From assembly GCA_030446715.1 (NCBI GenBank), contig JAUJMU010000003.1, positions 124,001-188,000 on the forward strand: a stretch of 64,000 nucleotides of DNA. Direction: 5' to 3'. The notes under the pieces were generated by a model. That model ran no database searches. It saw only the letters and a program-made list of their open reading frames with translations, and was not told the DNA's origin. The position numbers and the translations under genes are program-made. This document shows, piece after piece, positions 25,632 to 35,252 of this stretch (positions within the stretch are counted from its first letter, which is position 1; the number at the start of each line of letters is the position of its first letter). The DNA is from Cytophagales bacterium. GTDB taxonomy: Bacteria; Bacteroidota; Bacteroidia; Cytophagales; 172606-1.

Positions 25632-26558
25632 TTATTTTTTCACCTTAGGCGCTTTGCGCTGCAGGGCGGCCGGGCACTTTGGCTTTGAAATATTATCGAA
25701 GGGGAAAAGCAGGTATTCCACTTTAATGCCAACACTCATGTAGCTATCCTTGGAGGAGGGATTTCCCCGCTGGGCACCCACTTCGGCCCGGGGCGTGCCT
25801 ACGGCGGGACCACGGTCGATCAGGCTAGCCCGCAGCGGCTCCACGGCGGAGGTATTGATATAGGTAGTGCTGACGTCGTCAATGTAATCAGAGAAGGTGA
25901 ACCGGTAGGCAGCTTCCAGACCCAGACCCAGACGGCGCGTCAGTTCAAAACGAACCCCGGCACCAAGCGGAGCCATCAGCGTGGCAGCGGAATAGGTTAC
26001 GTCTTCAGTTCTGAAACGACGCAGAAAATATTCGGTTCCGTTCAGCTCGGTGGTGGGGTTTACCGTCACAAAACCGAGGCCTGCAAAGGCATACGGGTTC
26101 ACAATGATTCCCTGCCCTCTGCTGGACATGTCCACGTCGATGAGCTCATACATCACGCTGCCATAGGCTTCCAGGTTGCGGGAGCGGAAGGAGAGATTCC
26201 GGAATTCATTCTTGCCGTTTGCGTCAGAACCGCCCAGCTGGAAGAAATTCATCTCACCTTTAAAACTGATGTGAGGCGCTATTTTGTAAATGATTCCCCC
26301 GCCAAAAATAGGTTTAATGACCTGCCCAAGACCGGCAAGTTCGCCGGTGTAGGAAGCAGCCCCGATACCGGCCGTAATTTTCAGCGAGTGTTCGGTCAGC
26401 CCACCCTTGTTTCCCATGCTCCGGTAAATGGCATTCCGGTTGTTTTTACCAGATGTCTGACCCAGTACCAGCAGGGGAGAGCACAGCACAGAGAAAAGGG
26501 CAAGCATCTTTGCCGGGGAAAATAACCGGAAAGGTGCGGCAGGTTGGGTAAGTTTCAT
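25632..26558 (-). CDS. DUF6089-type outer-membrane beta-barrel protein
   Basis: 308 residues. The signal peptide most likely starts at the internal ATG 17 residues in (MLALFSVLCSPLLVLGQ). The mature part shows the family course: IGAASYTGELAG, then IYKIAPHISFKGEMNFFQLG with a conserved RNLSFRSRNLEAYGSVMYEL. Strands alternate to the end (MSVGIKVEYLLF), and a short charged tail follows. Predicted to be an outer-membrane barrel of unknown substrate. Convergent with the OmpA-family gene, 65 bp apart. Confidence 0.85.
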   Translation of the reverse strand: MKLTQPAAPFRLFSPAKMLALFSVLCSPLLVLGQTSGKNNRNAIYRSMGNKGGLTEHSLKITAGIGAASYTGELAGLGQVIKPIFGGGIIYKIAPHISFKGEMNFFQLGGSDANGKNEFRNLSFRSRNLEAYGSVMYELIDVDMSSRGQGIIVNPYAFAGLGFVTVNPTTELNGTEYFLRRFRTEDVTYSAATLMAPLGAGVRFELTRRLGLGLEAAYRFTFSDYIDDVSTTYINTSAVEPLRASLIDRGPAVGTPRAEVGAQRGNPSSKDSYMSVGIKVEYLLFPFDNISKPKCPAALQRKAPKVKK

Positions 26559-26800
26559 GCAGGATGGATAGAAATGAGCAGGGAAAAACTACAGTATGGC
26601 AATATATACTTTTAGATTCTTTGTGGTAAACGCAGCAGGGTAAGTTTTCTTATAAAATTTTTCCGAAACAGCCACCCTGGAAGGTTACTGATAAATGGAA
26701 AACGGCAAACGGAGAGAAAATTGACTGCAAAAGAGGTAACCACCCGTACTGACCCGGAGGCCGGATTCTTATGTAAGTAAATAAGGAGGAAGCCAGTTGG

Positions 26801-27766
26801 TCAGCGGTTCTCAAAACTGAGCACGTACCGCTTCGCGTACTGCCCGATCCACTGATACAATTTCTCGACGTCTTCCTTCCGGAACAATTCAGTGCCGGGA
26901 TTCATGGTAGCCGCCGTGCCGCAGGCCACCCCGTGCCGCACCATTTCGCCCATAGATTTTCCTTGAGCCAGGTAATAAGTCATGCCGGCCACCATGCTGT
27001 CTCCTGCCCCTACGGTGCTCTTTTTGGGTACAGCGGGAGCCGGTACGTGGTCATAACCGTCCCTGGTAACCAGCAAGGCACCGGAAGGCCCCATTGAAAC
27101 CACCACAACCTGACAATGGTGCTGCGCAATCACCTGAGCGGCAGCGTCATCCACGAGGTACATCTCCAGGGATTCCTCACCCACCAGTTTGCTCAGTTCC
27201 CCAAGGTTGGGCTTGAGCAGAAACACGCCTTCCTTTACGGCAAGCCGGAGTGGCTCACCGGAAGTATCAAGTATGAACCGCGAGCCCAGTTCTTTGGCCA
27301 GCCGGGCTACCCGCGCAAAATAATCAACGGGCAGGCCGGGAGGCAGGCTGCCGCTGGCAACGATGTAATCAGGTGCGGGAGATACCTTCCGGATCAGGTC
27401 CAGACACTGCTCTGCTTCTTTTTCAGTCAATTCTGGCCCGGGCATGCCAAAGCGGTACTGGCCGTTGGAGGAAGTTTCCACTACAATGAAATTCTGCCTC
27501 GTCCAGTTTTTGATTTCCACTGCCTGCCAGGTAAGCCCTTCCCCTTCCACCAGACTCTTCAGCAATACACCCGTTGGACCGCCTGCCGGAAAGATCGCAA
27601 TTGATTCGCCGCCCAGCCGCCTCAGGGCCTTGGAAACATTAATGCCGCCGCCACCTGCCTCGTATTTGGGCGAGGCGCACCGCATCTTGTGTTCGGGATG
27701 GATGTTTTCAACGGTGGTGCTTTCGTCAATGGCCGGGTTGAGGGTAAGGGTGACTATCGATTTCAT
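26801..27766 (-). CDS. 1-phosphofructokinase-family (PfkB) sugar kinase
   Basis: 321 residues. A ribokinase-fold PfkB enzyme, with LNPAIDE at the N-terminus, GGGINVSKALRRLGG (substrate loop), KPNLGEL, and the catalytic STVGAGDSMVAG (anion hole and base Asp). Length and motifs match FruK/PfkB, which phosphorylate fructose-1-phosphate, fructose-6-phosphate or tagatose-6-phosphate with ATP. The substrate cannot be decided from sequence; there is no PTS gene nearby, which makes Pfk-2-like use likely. A lone gene, not in an obvious operon. Confidence 0.92.
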   Translation of the reverse strand: MKSIVTLTLNPAIDESTTVENIHPEHKMRCASPKYEAGGGGINVSKALRRLGGESIAIFPAGGPTGVLLKSLVEGEGLTWQAVEIKNWTRQNFIVVETSSNGQYRFGMPGPELTEKEAEQCLDLIRKVSPAPDYIVASGSLPPGLPVDYFARVARLAKELGSRFILDTSGEPLRLAVKEGVFLLKPNLGELSKLVGEESLEMYLVDDAAAQVIAQHHCQVVVVSMGPSGALLVTRDGYDHVPAPAVPKKSTVGAGDSMVAGMTYYLAQGKSMGEMVRHGVACGTAATMNPGTELFRKEDVEKLYQWIGQYAKRYVLSFENR

Positions 27767-27863
27767 GGAACATCAAGGGATTTAAAGCCAGAATAAGCTT
27801 TTTACGCTAGTTATAGGAAAAAGCCGAAAATCCGGGCGGTTAACCGGTTAGAAAGGGGTTAGA

Positions 27864-29885
27864 TTACCGCTCCCTTACCATGCGTTTAAGGTCCGCGAGT
27901 TCGTCGCGGAGCCGGGCCGCCTGCATAAAATCGAGGTCTTTGGCGGCTTTTTCCATTGATTTCTGCGTCTGACCAATCAGTTTCTCCAGGTCTTCGCGCG
28001 TCATGTAGGATACAACCGGGTCGGCCGCGAGGGTTTGGGTATCTGACTCCACGTAGTAAGGCTTAGCCTCCCGCCGCGAATCAGCGACTGTGGTCTGCTG
28101 CATGATCGCTTCCCGTGATTTGAGTACTGTTTTGGGCGTGATGCCGTGTTCGGTATTGTACTCCAGCTGGATAGCCCGGCGGCGGTCCGTTTCATCAATC
28201 GCCATGCGCATGGAACCGGTGATCCGGTCGGCGTACATGATCACCCGGCCCCGTTCGTTACGGGCAGCCCGGCCGATGGTCTGGATCAGCGAACGGACAT
28301 CACGCAGGAAACCCTCCTTGTCCGCATCCATAATTGCCACCAGTGATACCTCGGGCAGATCGAGTCCCTCCCGCAGCAGGTTCACGCCCACCAGCACGTC
28401 GATAATGCCAAGGCGGAGTTCGCGGAGAATTTCCACGCGATCCAATGTTTTTATTTCCGAATGGATGTACCGGCATTTGATGTTGAGCTTTTCCATGTAC
28501 TTGGTCAGCTCTTCGGCCATCCGTTTGGTCAGGGTAGTTACCAGAACCCGTTCCTGTAATTTGGTCCGCTCCTCAATTTCGTCGAGCAGATCATCCACCT
28601 GGTTGAGGGTCGGCCGCACTTCAATCCGGGGATCAATCAGGCCGGTCGGCCGGATAATCTGCTCCACCACCACGCCTTCCGATTTGCGCAGTTCGTAATC
28701 GCCGGGTGTAGCGCTGACGAAGATGACCTGGCTGACGACCTCTTCAAACTCATTGAAAGTCAGCGGCCGGTTGTCCAGCGCCGAAGGCAGCCGGAAACCA
28801 AAATCCACAAGGGCAGTTTTCCGCGACCGGTCACCGCCCCACATGGCCCGGATCTGAGGCAGCGTTACGTGGCTTTCGTCCACTACCAGCAGAAAATCGT
28901 CGGGAAAGTAGTCGAGCAGGCAGAAGGGCCGCTGTCCGGGCCGCCGCCGGTCGAAGTAACGGGAGTAGTTTTCGATGCCCGAGCAGTAGCCCAGTTCACG
29001 GATCATCTCAAGGTCAAACTCGGTGCGTTCCTTGATGCGCTGGGCTTCCAGAACCCGGTTTTCGTCTTCAAACAACTGAATCTGCGCCACAAGGTCTTTT
29101 TGTATCTCGTAGATAGCCTGGTTCTGCGTGTCGCGGTCCGTTACAAAAAGGTTTGCCGGGTAAATGGTAATGGCTTTTTCATCGGAGAATTTTTTGCCGC
29201 TGACCGGATCAATGCGCTGAATGGCTTCAATCTCGTCGCCGTAGAATATGATCCGGTAGGCAAAGTCGGCGTAGGCAACGAAAATATCCACCGTATCGCC
29301 CTTCACCCGGAAGTTGCCGCGTTTGAATTCTGCTTCGGTGCGGCTGTAGAGAATATCCACCAGAGAAAACAGGAACCGGTTGCGGCTGATGATGTCGCCC
29401 ACCTTCAGGGAAATCACGTTTTTCCCGAATTCTTCGGGATTGCCGATGCCGTAAATACACGATACCGAAGCCACTACGACTACATCCCGCCTTCCGCTGA
29501 GCAGGGAAGAGGTCGCACTCAGGCGTAGCTTCTCAATCTCTTCGTTGATGGCAAGGTCTTTTTCGATGTAAGTGTTGGTGGTGGCAATGTAGGCTTCCGG
29601 CTGGTAATAGTCGTAGTAGGAAATAAAATACTCGACTGCATTATCCGGGAAAAACTGCTTGAATTCCCCGTAAAGCTGGGCCGCCAGCGTTTTGTTGTGG
29701 CTCAGCACCAGCGTCGGTTTTTGTACCTGCTGGATCACGTTGGCGATGGTGAAGGTCTTGCCAGAACCGGTTACGCCCAGCAGGGTCTGGGCTGGCTCAT
29801 TGGTTTTTATTCCCTCTACCAGTTGTTCGATGGCCTTCGGCTGGTCACCGGTTGGCTGGTATTCGGAGGTTAAAGAGAAAGACAT
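27864..29885 (-). CDS. uvrB: Excinuclease ABC subunit B
   Basis: 673 residues from the ATG at 29885 ([20 protein letters not shown]), the standard UvrB start; upstream codons are not conserved. Walker A is GVTGSGKT, the beta-hairpin that grips damaged DNA is [11 protein letters not shown], and the DESH box and helicase motifs IV-VI follow ([29 protein letters not shown]). The C-terminal UVR motif that binds UvrC and UvrA reads [20 protein letters not shown]. It works with UvrA and UvrC in nucleotide excision repair. No other uvr gene is in the window. Confidence 0.98.
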   Translation of the reverse strand: MSFSLTSEYQPTGDQPKAIEQLVEGIKTNEPAQTLLGVTGSGKTFTIANVIQQVQKPTLVLSHNKTLAAQLYGEFKQFFPDNAVEYFISYYDYYQPEAYIATTNTYIEKDLAINEEIEKLRLSATSSLLSGRRDVVVVASVSCIYGIGNPEEFGKNVISLKVGDIISRNRFLFSLVDILYSRTEAEFKRGNFRVKGDTVDIFVAYADFAYRIIFYGDEIEAIQRIDPVSGKKFSDEKAITIYPANLFVTDRDTQNQAIYEIQKDLVAQIQLFEDENRVLEAQRIKERTEFDLEMIRELGYCSGIENYSRYFDRRRPGQRPFCLLDYFPDDFLLVVDESHVTLPQIRAMWGGDRSRKTALVDFGFRLPSALDNRPLTFNEFEEVVSQVIFVSATPGDYELRKSEGVVVEQIIRPTGLIDPRIEVRPTLNQVDDLLDEIEERTKLQERVLVTTLTKRMAEELTKYMEKLNIKCRYIHSEIKTLDRVEILRELRLGIIDVLVGVNLLREGLDLPEVSLVAIMDADKEGFLRDVRSLIQTIGRAARNERGRVIMYADRITGSMRMAIDETDRRRAIQLEYNTEHGITPKTVLKSREAIMQQTTVADSRREAKPYYVESDTQTLAADPVVSYMTREDLEKLIGQTQKSMEKAAKDLDFMQAARLRDELADLKRMVRER

Positions 29886-30140
29886 AAGGTCTGGACTCCG
29901 CGGTTTGTAAAACGGTAGCTTACTATAACATAAACAGGCGGGAAAAGATTTGCTGCCAGCCTGATAAAAATGGAGGATCCGGCAATCTGATCCCCGGCAA
30001 CACAACCAGACAAAGAGCAGTACTTTTACTGATCTGCCTTCGTGCTCAACTCATTTTTACCGGCAAAGTTTGGGCAGTAACAACTTAAAGAAAGAAAAAT
30101 TATAAATATAATGGTTATCTGGCCAAAAAACGAATCTATG

Positions 30141-30148
30141 TCTTTAGT
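30141..30148 (+). promoter_or_regulatory. Candidate -7 element (TAGTTTTG)
   Basis: TAGTTTTG fits TAnnTTTG and lies 59 bp before the ATG of the next gene. A second copy of AGTTTTGCG follows at about 30187, nearer than a promoter should be to the start codon. No -33 element at normal spacing was found. Confidence 0.3.
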
Positions 30149-30206
30149 TTTGCGTAACAGCACAAGAATTACTTTTTTTGACTACGTAGTTTTGCGGAGG
30201 GATATT

Positions 30207-30509
30207 ATGATTTATTCAGTAACTACCACCCAAACCACCGGAAAGCACCTTGAAGAGTGCTTTTTCAATAACCTGGAATCAGCAAAGGTGTATCACAGAC
30301 ACACTGTGGCGCATACACCGCACCAACGGGTACTGGTGCTGCTTCTGGAAAAACCGGACACTGAGGAAGAAAAAATCGTAGCAGTGGAGTTTGTGGACGG
30401 AATCTCCTATAATATTCCCAAAGCCGGCAGCACTGCTGATCAGGAATCGGCCGGCCAACCCTCTATGCTGGCAGTGATTAACCGCAACAATCATCCGAAA
30501 ACTATCTGA
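30207..30509 (+). CDS. Hypothetical protein
   Basis: 100 residues from ATG 30207; a purine-rich GGAGGG lies about 10 bp upstream, unusual in this genome, and supports this start over the upstream ATG. The chain has strands (RVLVLLLEKP, IVAVEFVDGISYNI) and no signal or membrane segment. No family recognised. It is divergent from uvrB and followed by the YtxH-like gene. Confidence 0.6.
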   Translation: MIYSVTTTQTTGKHLEECFFNNLESAKVYHRHTVAHTPHQRVLVLLLEKPDTEEEKIVAVEFVDGISYNIPKAGSTADQESAGQPSMLAVINRNNHPKTI

Positions 30510-30589
30510 ACTTATGTCCCCTCTTCGCCGTAAAAGAACAAAACAAAGGTTCTGTTAACATTCCATTAACAATAAATTAATGTACAGTT

Positions 30590-30850
30590 ATGGCAAAGAA
30601 AAAGAAGAATAATAAAAACGCATGGAATAAATCCATCAACCGTTGGGTGAATTCCAACCAGACGCTCCTTGCACTCATTGGCGGAGCAGCCGGTGGTGCG
30701 CTGGTCACTGCGGCAGCCAGGTCAGAAAAAGGTCAGAAGATGTTCTCTGACCTGTCGGATTCCGTTAAGGATCTGGTGCCGGCCAAAATGTCCCTGCCGG
30801 GACCCAATAAAGTCGCCAAGGGAGAATCTGCCCCGGCGGGAATGTCCTAG
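30590..30850 (+). CDS. Small YtxH-like membrane protein
   Basis: 86 residues: a Lys-rich start (MAKKKKNNKNAWNKS), a weakly hydrophobic glycine/alanine helix (LLALIGGAAGGALVTAAA, about 28-45) and a helical tail with SEKGQKMFSDLSDSVKDLV. The pattern matches YtxH/general-stress small membrane proteins. A role at the membrane under stress is inferred from family only. Confidence 0.65.
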   Translation: MAKKKKNNKNAWNKSINRWVNSNQTLLALIGGAAGGALVTAAARSEKGQKMFSDLSDSVKDLVPAKMSLPGPNKVAKGESAPAGMS

Positions 30851-30913
30851 CCGGTTGACATCCAACCATTTAAAATATCTTCCGGATACACCCGGCAAAA
30901 AATTGCAGAGATT

Positions 30914-30956
30914 ACAGAAAAACCCGCTTCCCGGTTGTAGAAGCGGGTTTTTCTGT
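30914..30956 (+). terminator. Strong terminator hairpin
   Basis: A perfect 17-bp stem containing AAACCCGCTTC and its complement, 9-nt loop, then a T-rich run. It lies 63 bp after the YtxH-like stop. Confidence 0.85.
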
Positions 30957-31188
30957 GTGTAGCCCACTGAATTTGATTATCTTCAAGTACAAAAGGGGCT
31001 AGTTTTTTCAGCCTTAACGACCAAAGAGACGCTGACAACTTACCACCAGCATAGGTGCAGGAAAATCTTTGAAGCAGACAATTTTTCACCCGGAACCGAT
31101 CTGCTTTTGCTCAGAAACGATGGTTTAAAGAATGGCATTTCTGATTGCATGGCGTGAACATCCGGGCGAAACCTGTAATTAAGGGGCG
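30957..31188. other. Spacer without recognised genes
   Basis: Part of the 338-bp stretch between the YtxH-like gene and the gene at 31189. I see no ORF with protein character, no RNA motif and no repeat in it besides the terminator at its left edge. Confidence 0.6.
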
Positions 31189-31536
31189 TCAGTTCAGCAC
31201 CAGATTATCCGTAATGGCCCGGCTCCAGATCAGACTGGCCGTTTTGTTCCAGAATAACTCCACGCCTACAGTACGGCAGTTTTCTATAAACTCGCCCAGG
31301 GTCTCCGGAAAGGGCAGGTGGGTGCCGTTGATGCAGTAGGTATGTTCCTCAAACCAGATGACATTCCGCTCCTCAGAGCTGTCAATGTAGCGGCTGTACG
31401 GCTCGTAAAATTCCCATTCTTTGAAGTATAAAAAGATGAGTTGGGGATGGAAGGGACGCTGGTACAATCTTTCCAGCGATTCGGAACTCAAATGGGGAAA
31501 GAGTTGGGTCAGTTCTTCAAAAAGTAAAGTTTTCAT
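31189..31536 (-). CDS. Hypothetical protein
   Basis: 115 residues from the ATG at 31536 (MKTLLFEELTQLFPHLSSES). The upstream extension of the frame has no protein character and was dropped. The chain has LERLYQRPFHPQLIFLYF, then a Tyr-rich middle and a predicted alpha/beta end (ALIWSRAITDNLVLN). No signal peptide, no family recognised. Confidence 0.65.
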   Translation of the reverse strand: MKTLLFEELTQLFPHLSSESLERLYQRPFHPQLIFLYFKEWEFYEPYSRYIDSSEERNVIWFEEHTYCINGTHLPFPETLGEFIENCRTVGVELFWNKTASLIWSRAITDNLVLN

Positions 31537-31797
31537 ACAATATAGAAGTTGGTACGAACTGTATTGCCTGTAAAGCTTTATACGGATTTGGGCACGGACG
31601 TTCAGGTATGATTCTGCAAAAACCCTTCTGCCATCGGTGGAGCGACCGGAATATCCGATCAACCCCCATCCGGGATTCAGTGGACGGTAATTGCCTGTAT
31701 TCCAGAAGGGGACGCGGCCGGTCCGGCCGGCGGGTAAAAACCTAAGACCAGCTTTCCCGTACAAAGAAACCAAATCACTTCACTAAAATTAAAAAAT

Positions 31798-32268
31798 ATG
31801 AAAAAGTTAGTTTATTCAATATTGTTTGGCGCTGCATTGGTGTGGTCAAGCGCCTGCGGCAGAACCAATACTACTGCCGGAAGCGGAAACACTACCGGGC
31901 AGGAAGTGCGGGAGGAGACCCGTGAGGCAAGTAAAGAGGTAAAAGAAGCGGCTGATGAAGCCGGCGATGAACTGAGAGAGGAAAGAAAGGAGTTTTCATC
32001 TGGTTTTCGCGAAAAGACCCGTGCACTCGACCGCAAGATTGACGAGTTGAGCAACCGGATTGACAAAGCCGGAACCGAAGCACGCAAGGATATGGAGAAG
32101 GACCTGGCTGAGTTGAAAACCAGGCGCAGCAATCTGGACCAGGAAATGGATAAAACGGAAAATGCTTCTTCCAATACCTGGGAAGACATCAAGTCGGGAG
32201 TAAACAAAGCATGGGACGATGTTGAGAGTACCTACAACCGCATAGAAAAAAAACTGAGCGACAATTAA
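31798..32268 (+). CDS. Coiled-coil lipoprotein
   Basis: 156 residues. The signal ends in a lipobox (VWSSAC), so the Cys at about residue 20 should be lipidated. The mature protein is almost entirely Lys/Glu/Asp-rich amphipathic helix (EVREETREASKEVKEAADEA), with heptads to the end (TYNRIEKKLSDN). It resembles stress-associated or Lpp-like envelope spacer proteins; the exact role is unknown. A strong terminator follows 93 bp later. Confidence 0.8.
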   Translation: MKKLVYSILFGAALVWSSACGRTNTTAGSGNTTGQEVREETREASKEVKEAADEAGDELREERKEFSSGFREKTRALDRKIDELSNRIDKAGTEARKDMEKDLAELKTRRSNLDQEMDKTENASSNTWEDIKSGVNKAWDDVESTYNRIEKKLSDN

Positions 32269-32312
32269 GCAGCTGCGCAATTTTAGATTGTGAATTTTAA
32301 ATTTTGAATGTC
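32266..32312. repeat. Dispersed 47-bp repeat starting at a stop codon (copy 1)
   Basis: Starts on the TAA of the lipoprotein gene with TAAGCAGCTGCGC and continues into an AT-rich tail. A close copy (about seven mismatches) starts on the stop codon of the menC gene at 59781. Its function is unknown. Confidence 0.7.
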
Positions 32313-32360
32313 AGCGTAATTGACCGTCAGTGTCAGTGATCATGTTAGCGGGTATTTGAA

Positions 32361-32398
32361 AAAAAGCCCGGCTTCCCTGAAAGGAAGCCGGGCTTTTT
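32361..32398 (+). terminator. Terminator hairpin
   Basis: A perfect 16-bp stem (AAAAAGCCCGGCTTCC and complement), 6-nt loop, ending in T. Likely for the lipoprotein gene. The rest of 32399-32604 holds only a weak promoter-like TAGTTTA near 32560. Confidence 0.85.
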
Positions 32399-32604
32399 GT
32401 TCATTACAGAATCTTGAAGCATTTCATCTTTGACCTGAAGCATAACCGCTTAACCGCCCTCACCGGAGAAGACCGCAATCAGGGAAAAAGGCTCTTATCT
32501 TAACATTAAATAAATATGCCATAATTGAATCATACCCAGGTATACTTTCATAGTTTACCGCAGCAAAGTAACAATTTTCAACCCTTACCAACCACTTTCT
32601 TTTT

Positions 32605-35082
32605 ATGACGCACAATTATTGTTTTCAGTCCAATTCACGAACCAACTGCCTGGGCGTGCTCCTGTGGCTTTTGTTCGTTTGTCCGCAGTTGCTGGCCCAG
32701 CCCGTACTGGTCAAATCAGTCACGCCTTTCGTCAGTGGAGGCGATCCTACTACCTTGGCAGATGTTAATGGTACCCTGTTTTTCGTGGAGCGGATCCCTT
32801 CCGGCTACGCCCTCTGGAAGAGCCAGGGAACCGAAGCGACAACTGTTAAAGTGAAAGATTTTGGTACCGACCTTTCCCAACTGACGAACGTGAACGGAAC
32901 CCTTTATTTCCGGGCCAACGATCCGCAGACCGGCACGGAACTGTGGAAAAGTAACGGCACCACCGAGGGTACCGTGCTGGTCAAGGACATTGACCCGGGT
33001 TTTAGCACTATTGACGGGGTTACGCGTCCCAATGGTTCCGTCCCGAACCTTTTAACCAACGTGAACGGCACGCTGTATTTTGTTGACTTTGCCTCCACTC
33101 TCTGGAAGAGTGACGGAACGGCGGCCGGAACGGTACCGGTCAAAGAAGGGGTTAAGGCTACCGATTTAACCGCACTGAAGGGAATGTTGTATTTCCTCTC
33201 CCGGAATGCAAGCAGGGTGCTGGAACTCAACAAGAGCGACGGAACGGCGGGGGGTACTGAGCTGGTCAAGCAACTAAACTCATTCCCGGACGTGCACGTT
33301 TTCACCAGCCACCGTGATTCCCTTTACATAGTCCTGTCAACTATTACCCGGGATGGACCAATGACCAATTTTTACCGGCCCTATTATTTGTTTAAAAGTG
33401 ACGGTACGGCACAAGGCACTTCCTCAACGGGGCTTTTGCTGGCAAGGGACCAACAAGGTTCGAATTTAACCGGGCATGCTTTTCTGAGCAATGCCCTCTA
33501 TTTTTCCATCCTGTCGTCCATCGGCCCCCACCGGCTTTACAGAAGTAGTCCTATTGGAGCGCCGGGCGTACAGGTAGCGGATCTGATCGGGAGCGATTGG
33601 AAAACAAGGTCTACTGCCCGACCTTTCCTGACGCCGCTCAACGGATCAGTTTATTTTACCGGTTACAGTCCTGATAGCGGGTACGAATTGTGGAAGATTG
33701 ACAACACCCAAACCACCGGTACGCGGGTAACGGATCTGAATCCGGGACCTGGTGACGCTACTCCTTCGGGTACGACAGCCGTGCAGGGCAAATTGTATTT
33801 CGCCGCGGATGACGGCAGCGGCATGCGTAAGCTGTGGATGTACGATCCGGCTCCGGTTAGTGCCACTACGCTCCGGCTCAACGCCGGGGGCAACACCTAC
33901 ACCGCTACTAACGGCAATGTTTTCAACGCCGATGGTAGCTTTACCGGTGGCAGCACCTTCAGCGTAAGCAGCGAGATTGCCAACACGACCAGCGACCCCC
34001 TCTACCAGAGTGAACGTTACGGCAATTTTTCGTACGCCATTCCCGTGTCCAACGGCAACTACCAGGTCACCCTGCACTTTGCCGAGATCTGGTGGGGAAC
34101 GCCCCAGGCGGGTACGGGAGGAGCAGGTTCACGCAAGTTCAACGTGGACGTGGAAGGGCAACGAAAGCTCACTGAGTACGACATCTTCGCCAGAGCCGGC
34201 GGAGCTTTACGGGCCGTGCAGGAGAGCTTTGTAGTGTCAGTGACCGACGGAGTACTCAACTTGTCATTTGCCGGCGGCTCGGCGGATCAGGCCAAAGTAT
34301 CGGCCATTGAAGTGGTGCCGGCCACCAGCAGCCCGGCGGCTTTCAACGGCTACTATACCATCAGGGCCCGGCACAGCGGCAAGGTGCTCGACGTGCCCGG
34401 CGCTTCTCTTGAGGATGGCGTATCTCCCATCCAGTATTCAGCCTACCAGCCGGCCGCCGGCAACCAGACCTGGCTGGTTGAACCTACCGCAGATGGTTAC
34501 TACACCCTTACGGCCCGGCACAGCGGCAAGCTGCTCGACTTGCCCGGCGCTTCGCTACAGGACGGCGTCTCGCCGATTCAGTACACGGCAAACACTCCGG
34601 TGAGTACCAACCAGCAGTGGAAGATCGAACCGGTGGGGGATGGCTACTACAAGATCGTAGCCCGCCACAGCGGCAAGGTGCTCGACGTAGCCGGGGCCTC
34701 ACTCGAAGAGGGCGCCCAGGTGATCCAGTACGCTGATTTTGCCGCTACTGCCCACAACCAGCAGTGGCAACTCGAACCGGTCACCGCTTCGGGCCGGCTG
34801 GCCGTCAGCGGCAGCAAAGCGGCTGGTCCGGAAAGCTGGCAGGTGAAGCTCTATCCCAACCCGGTTCAGGACCGCCTTACCGTTGCCCTTCCGTTTGCCG
34901 CCAGTCAGGTCAGAGCTACTACCATCACCGATCTTACCGGCAAGCAGTACCAGCACAACGCCCATAAGGTAGGCGACGGGCAGCAACTCGACTTTGAGGT
35001 AGGCTCGCTGCGGCCCGGCTTGTACCTGCTCAGAGTGCAGGCAGGCAACCAGCACAAAGTGCTCAAGTTCAGCAAACGCTAA
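32605..35082 (+). CDS. Secreted ELK-repeat/malectin/ricin-lectin protein with T9SS sorting domain
   Basis: 825 residues. A signal peptide (about 1-33, ending LLAQ) is followed by several ELWKSDGT-type propeller repeats (about 50-410). A malectin-like carbohydrate-binding domain comes next (about 425-570: LRLNAGGNTYTATNGN then YQVTLHFAEIWW). Three ricin-type repeats follow (about 580-725: ARHSGKVLDVPGASLEDG and two copies). The type IX secretion A-type sorting domain closes the protein (about 745-825: VKLYPNPVQDRLTV then GLYLLRVQ). It should be exported by T9SS and bound to or released from the surface, probably to bind glycans. No catalytic domain is visible. Confidence 0.95.
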   Translation: MTHNYCFQSNSRTNCLGVLLWLLFVCPQLLAQPVLVKSVTPFVSGGDPTTLADVNGTLFFVERIPSGYALWKSQGTEATTVKVKDFGTDLSQLTNVNGTLYFRANDPQTGTELWKSNGTTEGTVLVKDIDPGFSTIDGVTRPNGSVPNLLTNVNGTLYFVDFASTLWKSDGTAAGTVPVKEGVKATDLTALKGMLYFLSRNASRVLELNKSDGTAGGTELVKQLNSFPDVHVFTSHRDSLYIVLSTITRDGPMTNFYRPYYLFKSDGTAQGTSSTGLLLARDQQGSNLTGHAFLSNALYFSILSSIGPHRLYRSSPIGAPGVQVADLIGSDWKTRSTARPFLTPLNGSVYFTGYSPDSGYELWKIDNTQTTGTRVTDLNPGPGDATPSGTTAVQGKLYFAADDGSGMRKLWMYDPAPVSATTLRLNAGGNTYTATNGNVFNADGSFTGGSTFSVSSEIANTTSDPLYQSERYGNFSYAIPVSNGNYQVTLHFAEIWWGTPQAGTGGAGSRKFNVDVEGQRKLTEYDIFARAGGALRAVQESFVVSVTDGVLNLSFAGGSADQAKVSAIEVVPATSSPAAFNGYYTIRARHSGKVLDVPGASLEDGVSPIQYSAYQPAAGNQTWLVEPTADGYYTLTARHSGKLLDLPGASLQDGVSPIQYTANTPVSTNQQWKIEPVGDGYYKIVARHSGKVLDVAGASLEEGAQVIQYADFAATAHNQQWQLEPVTASGRLAVSGSKAAGPESWQVKLYPNPVQDRLTVALPFAASQVRATTITDLTGKQYQHNAHKVGDGQQLDFEVGSLRPGLYLLRVQAGNQHKVLKFSKR

Positions 35083-35252
35083 AGACTGGAGAGGCCCGGC
35101 AGGAAACAGCCCGTTTGCCGGGGCCGGGTCTGATAGTGCAAGAGCGGCTAACAAACAAAGCGGGGCGTTTAACCGGAGCAGAAGATCAACCTTCCAACTC
35201 CGGCTAAACGACCCGCTTAGCCAATCACATAACATCAGTAACCAATAACCAC

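Noticed and set aside
28090-28698. Plus-strand 202-residue frame opposite uvrB
   Set aside because: Ser/Arg-rich mirror of the uvrB coding strand.
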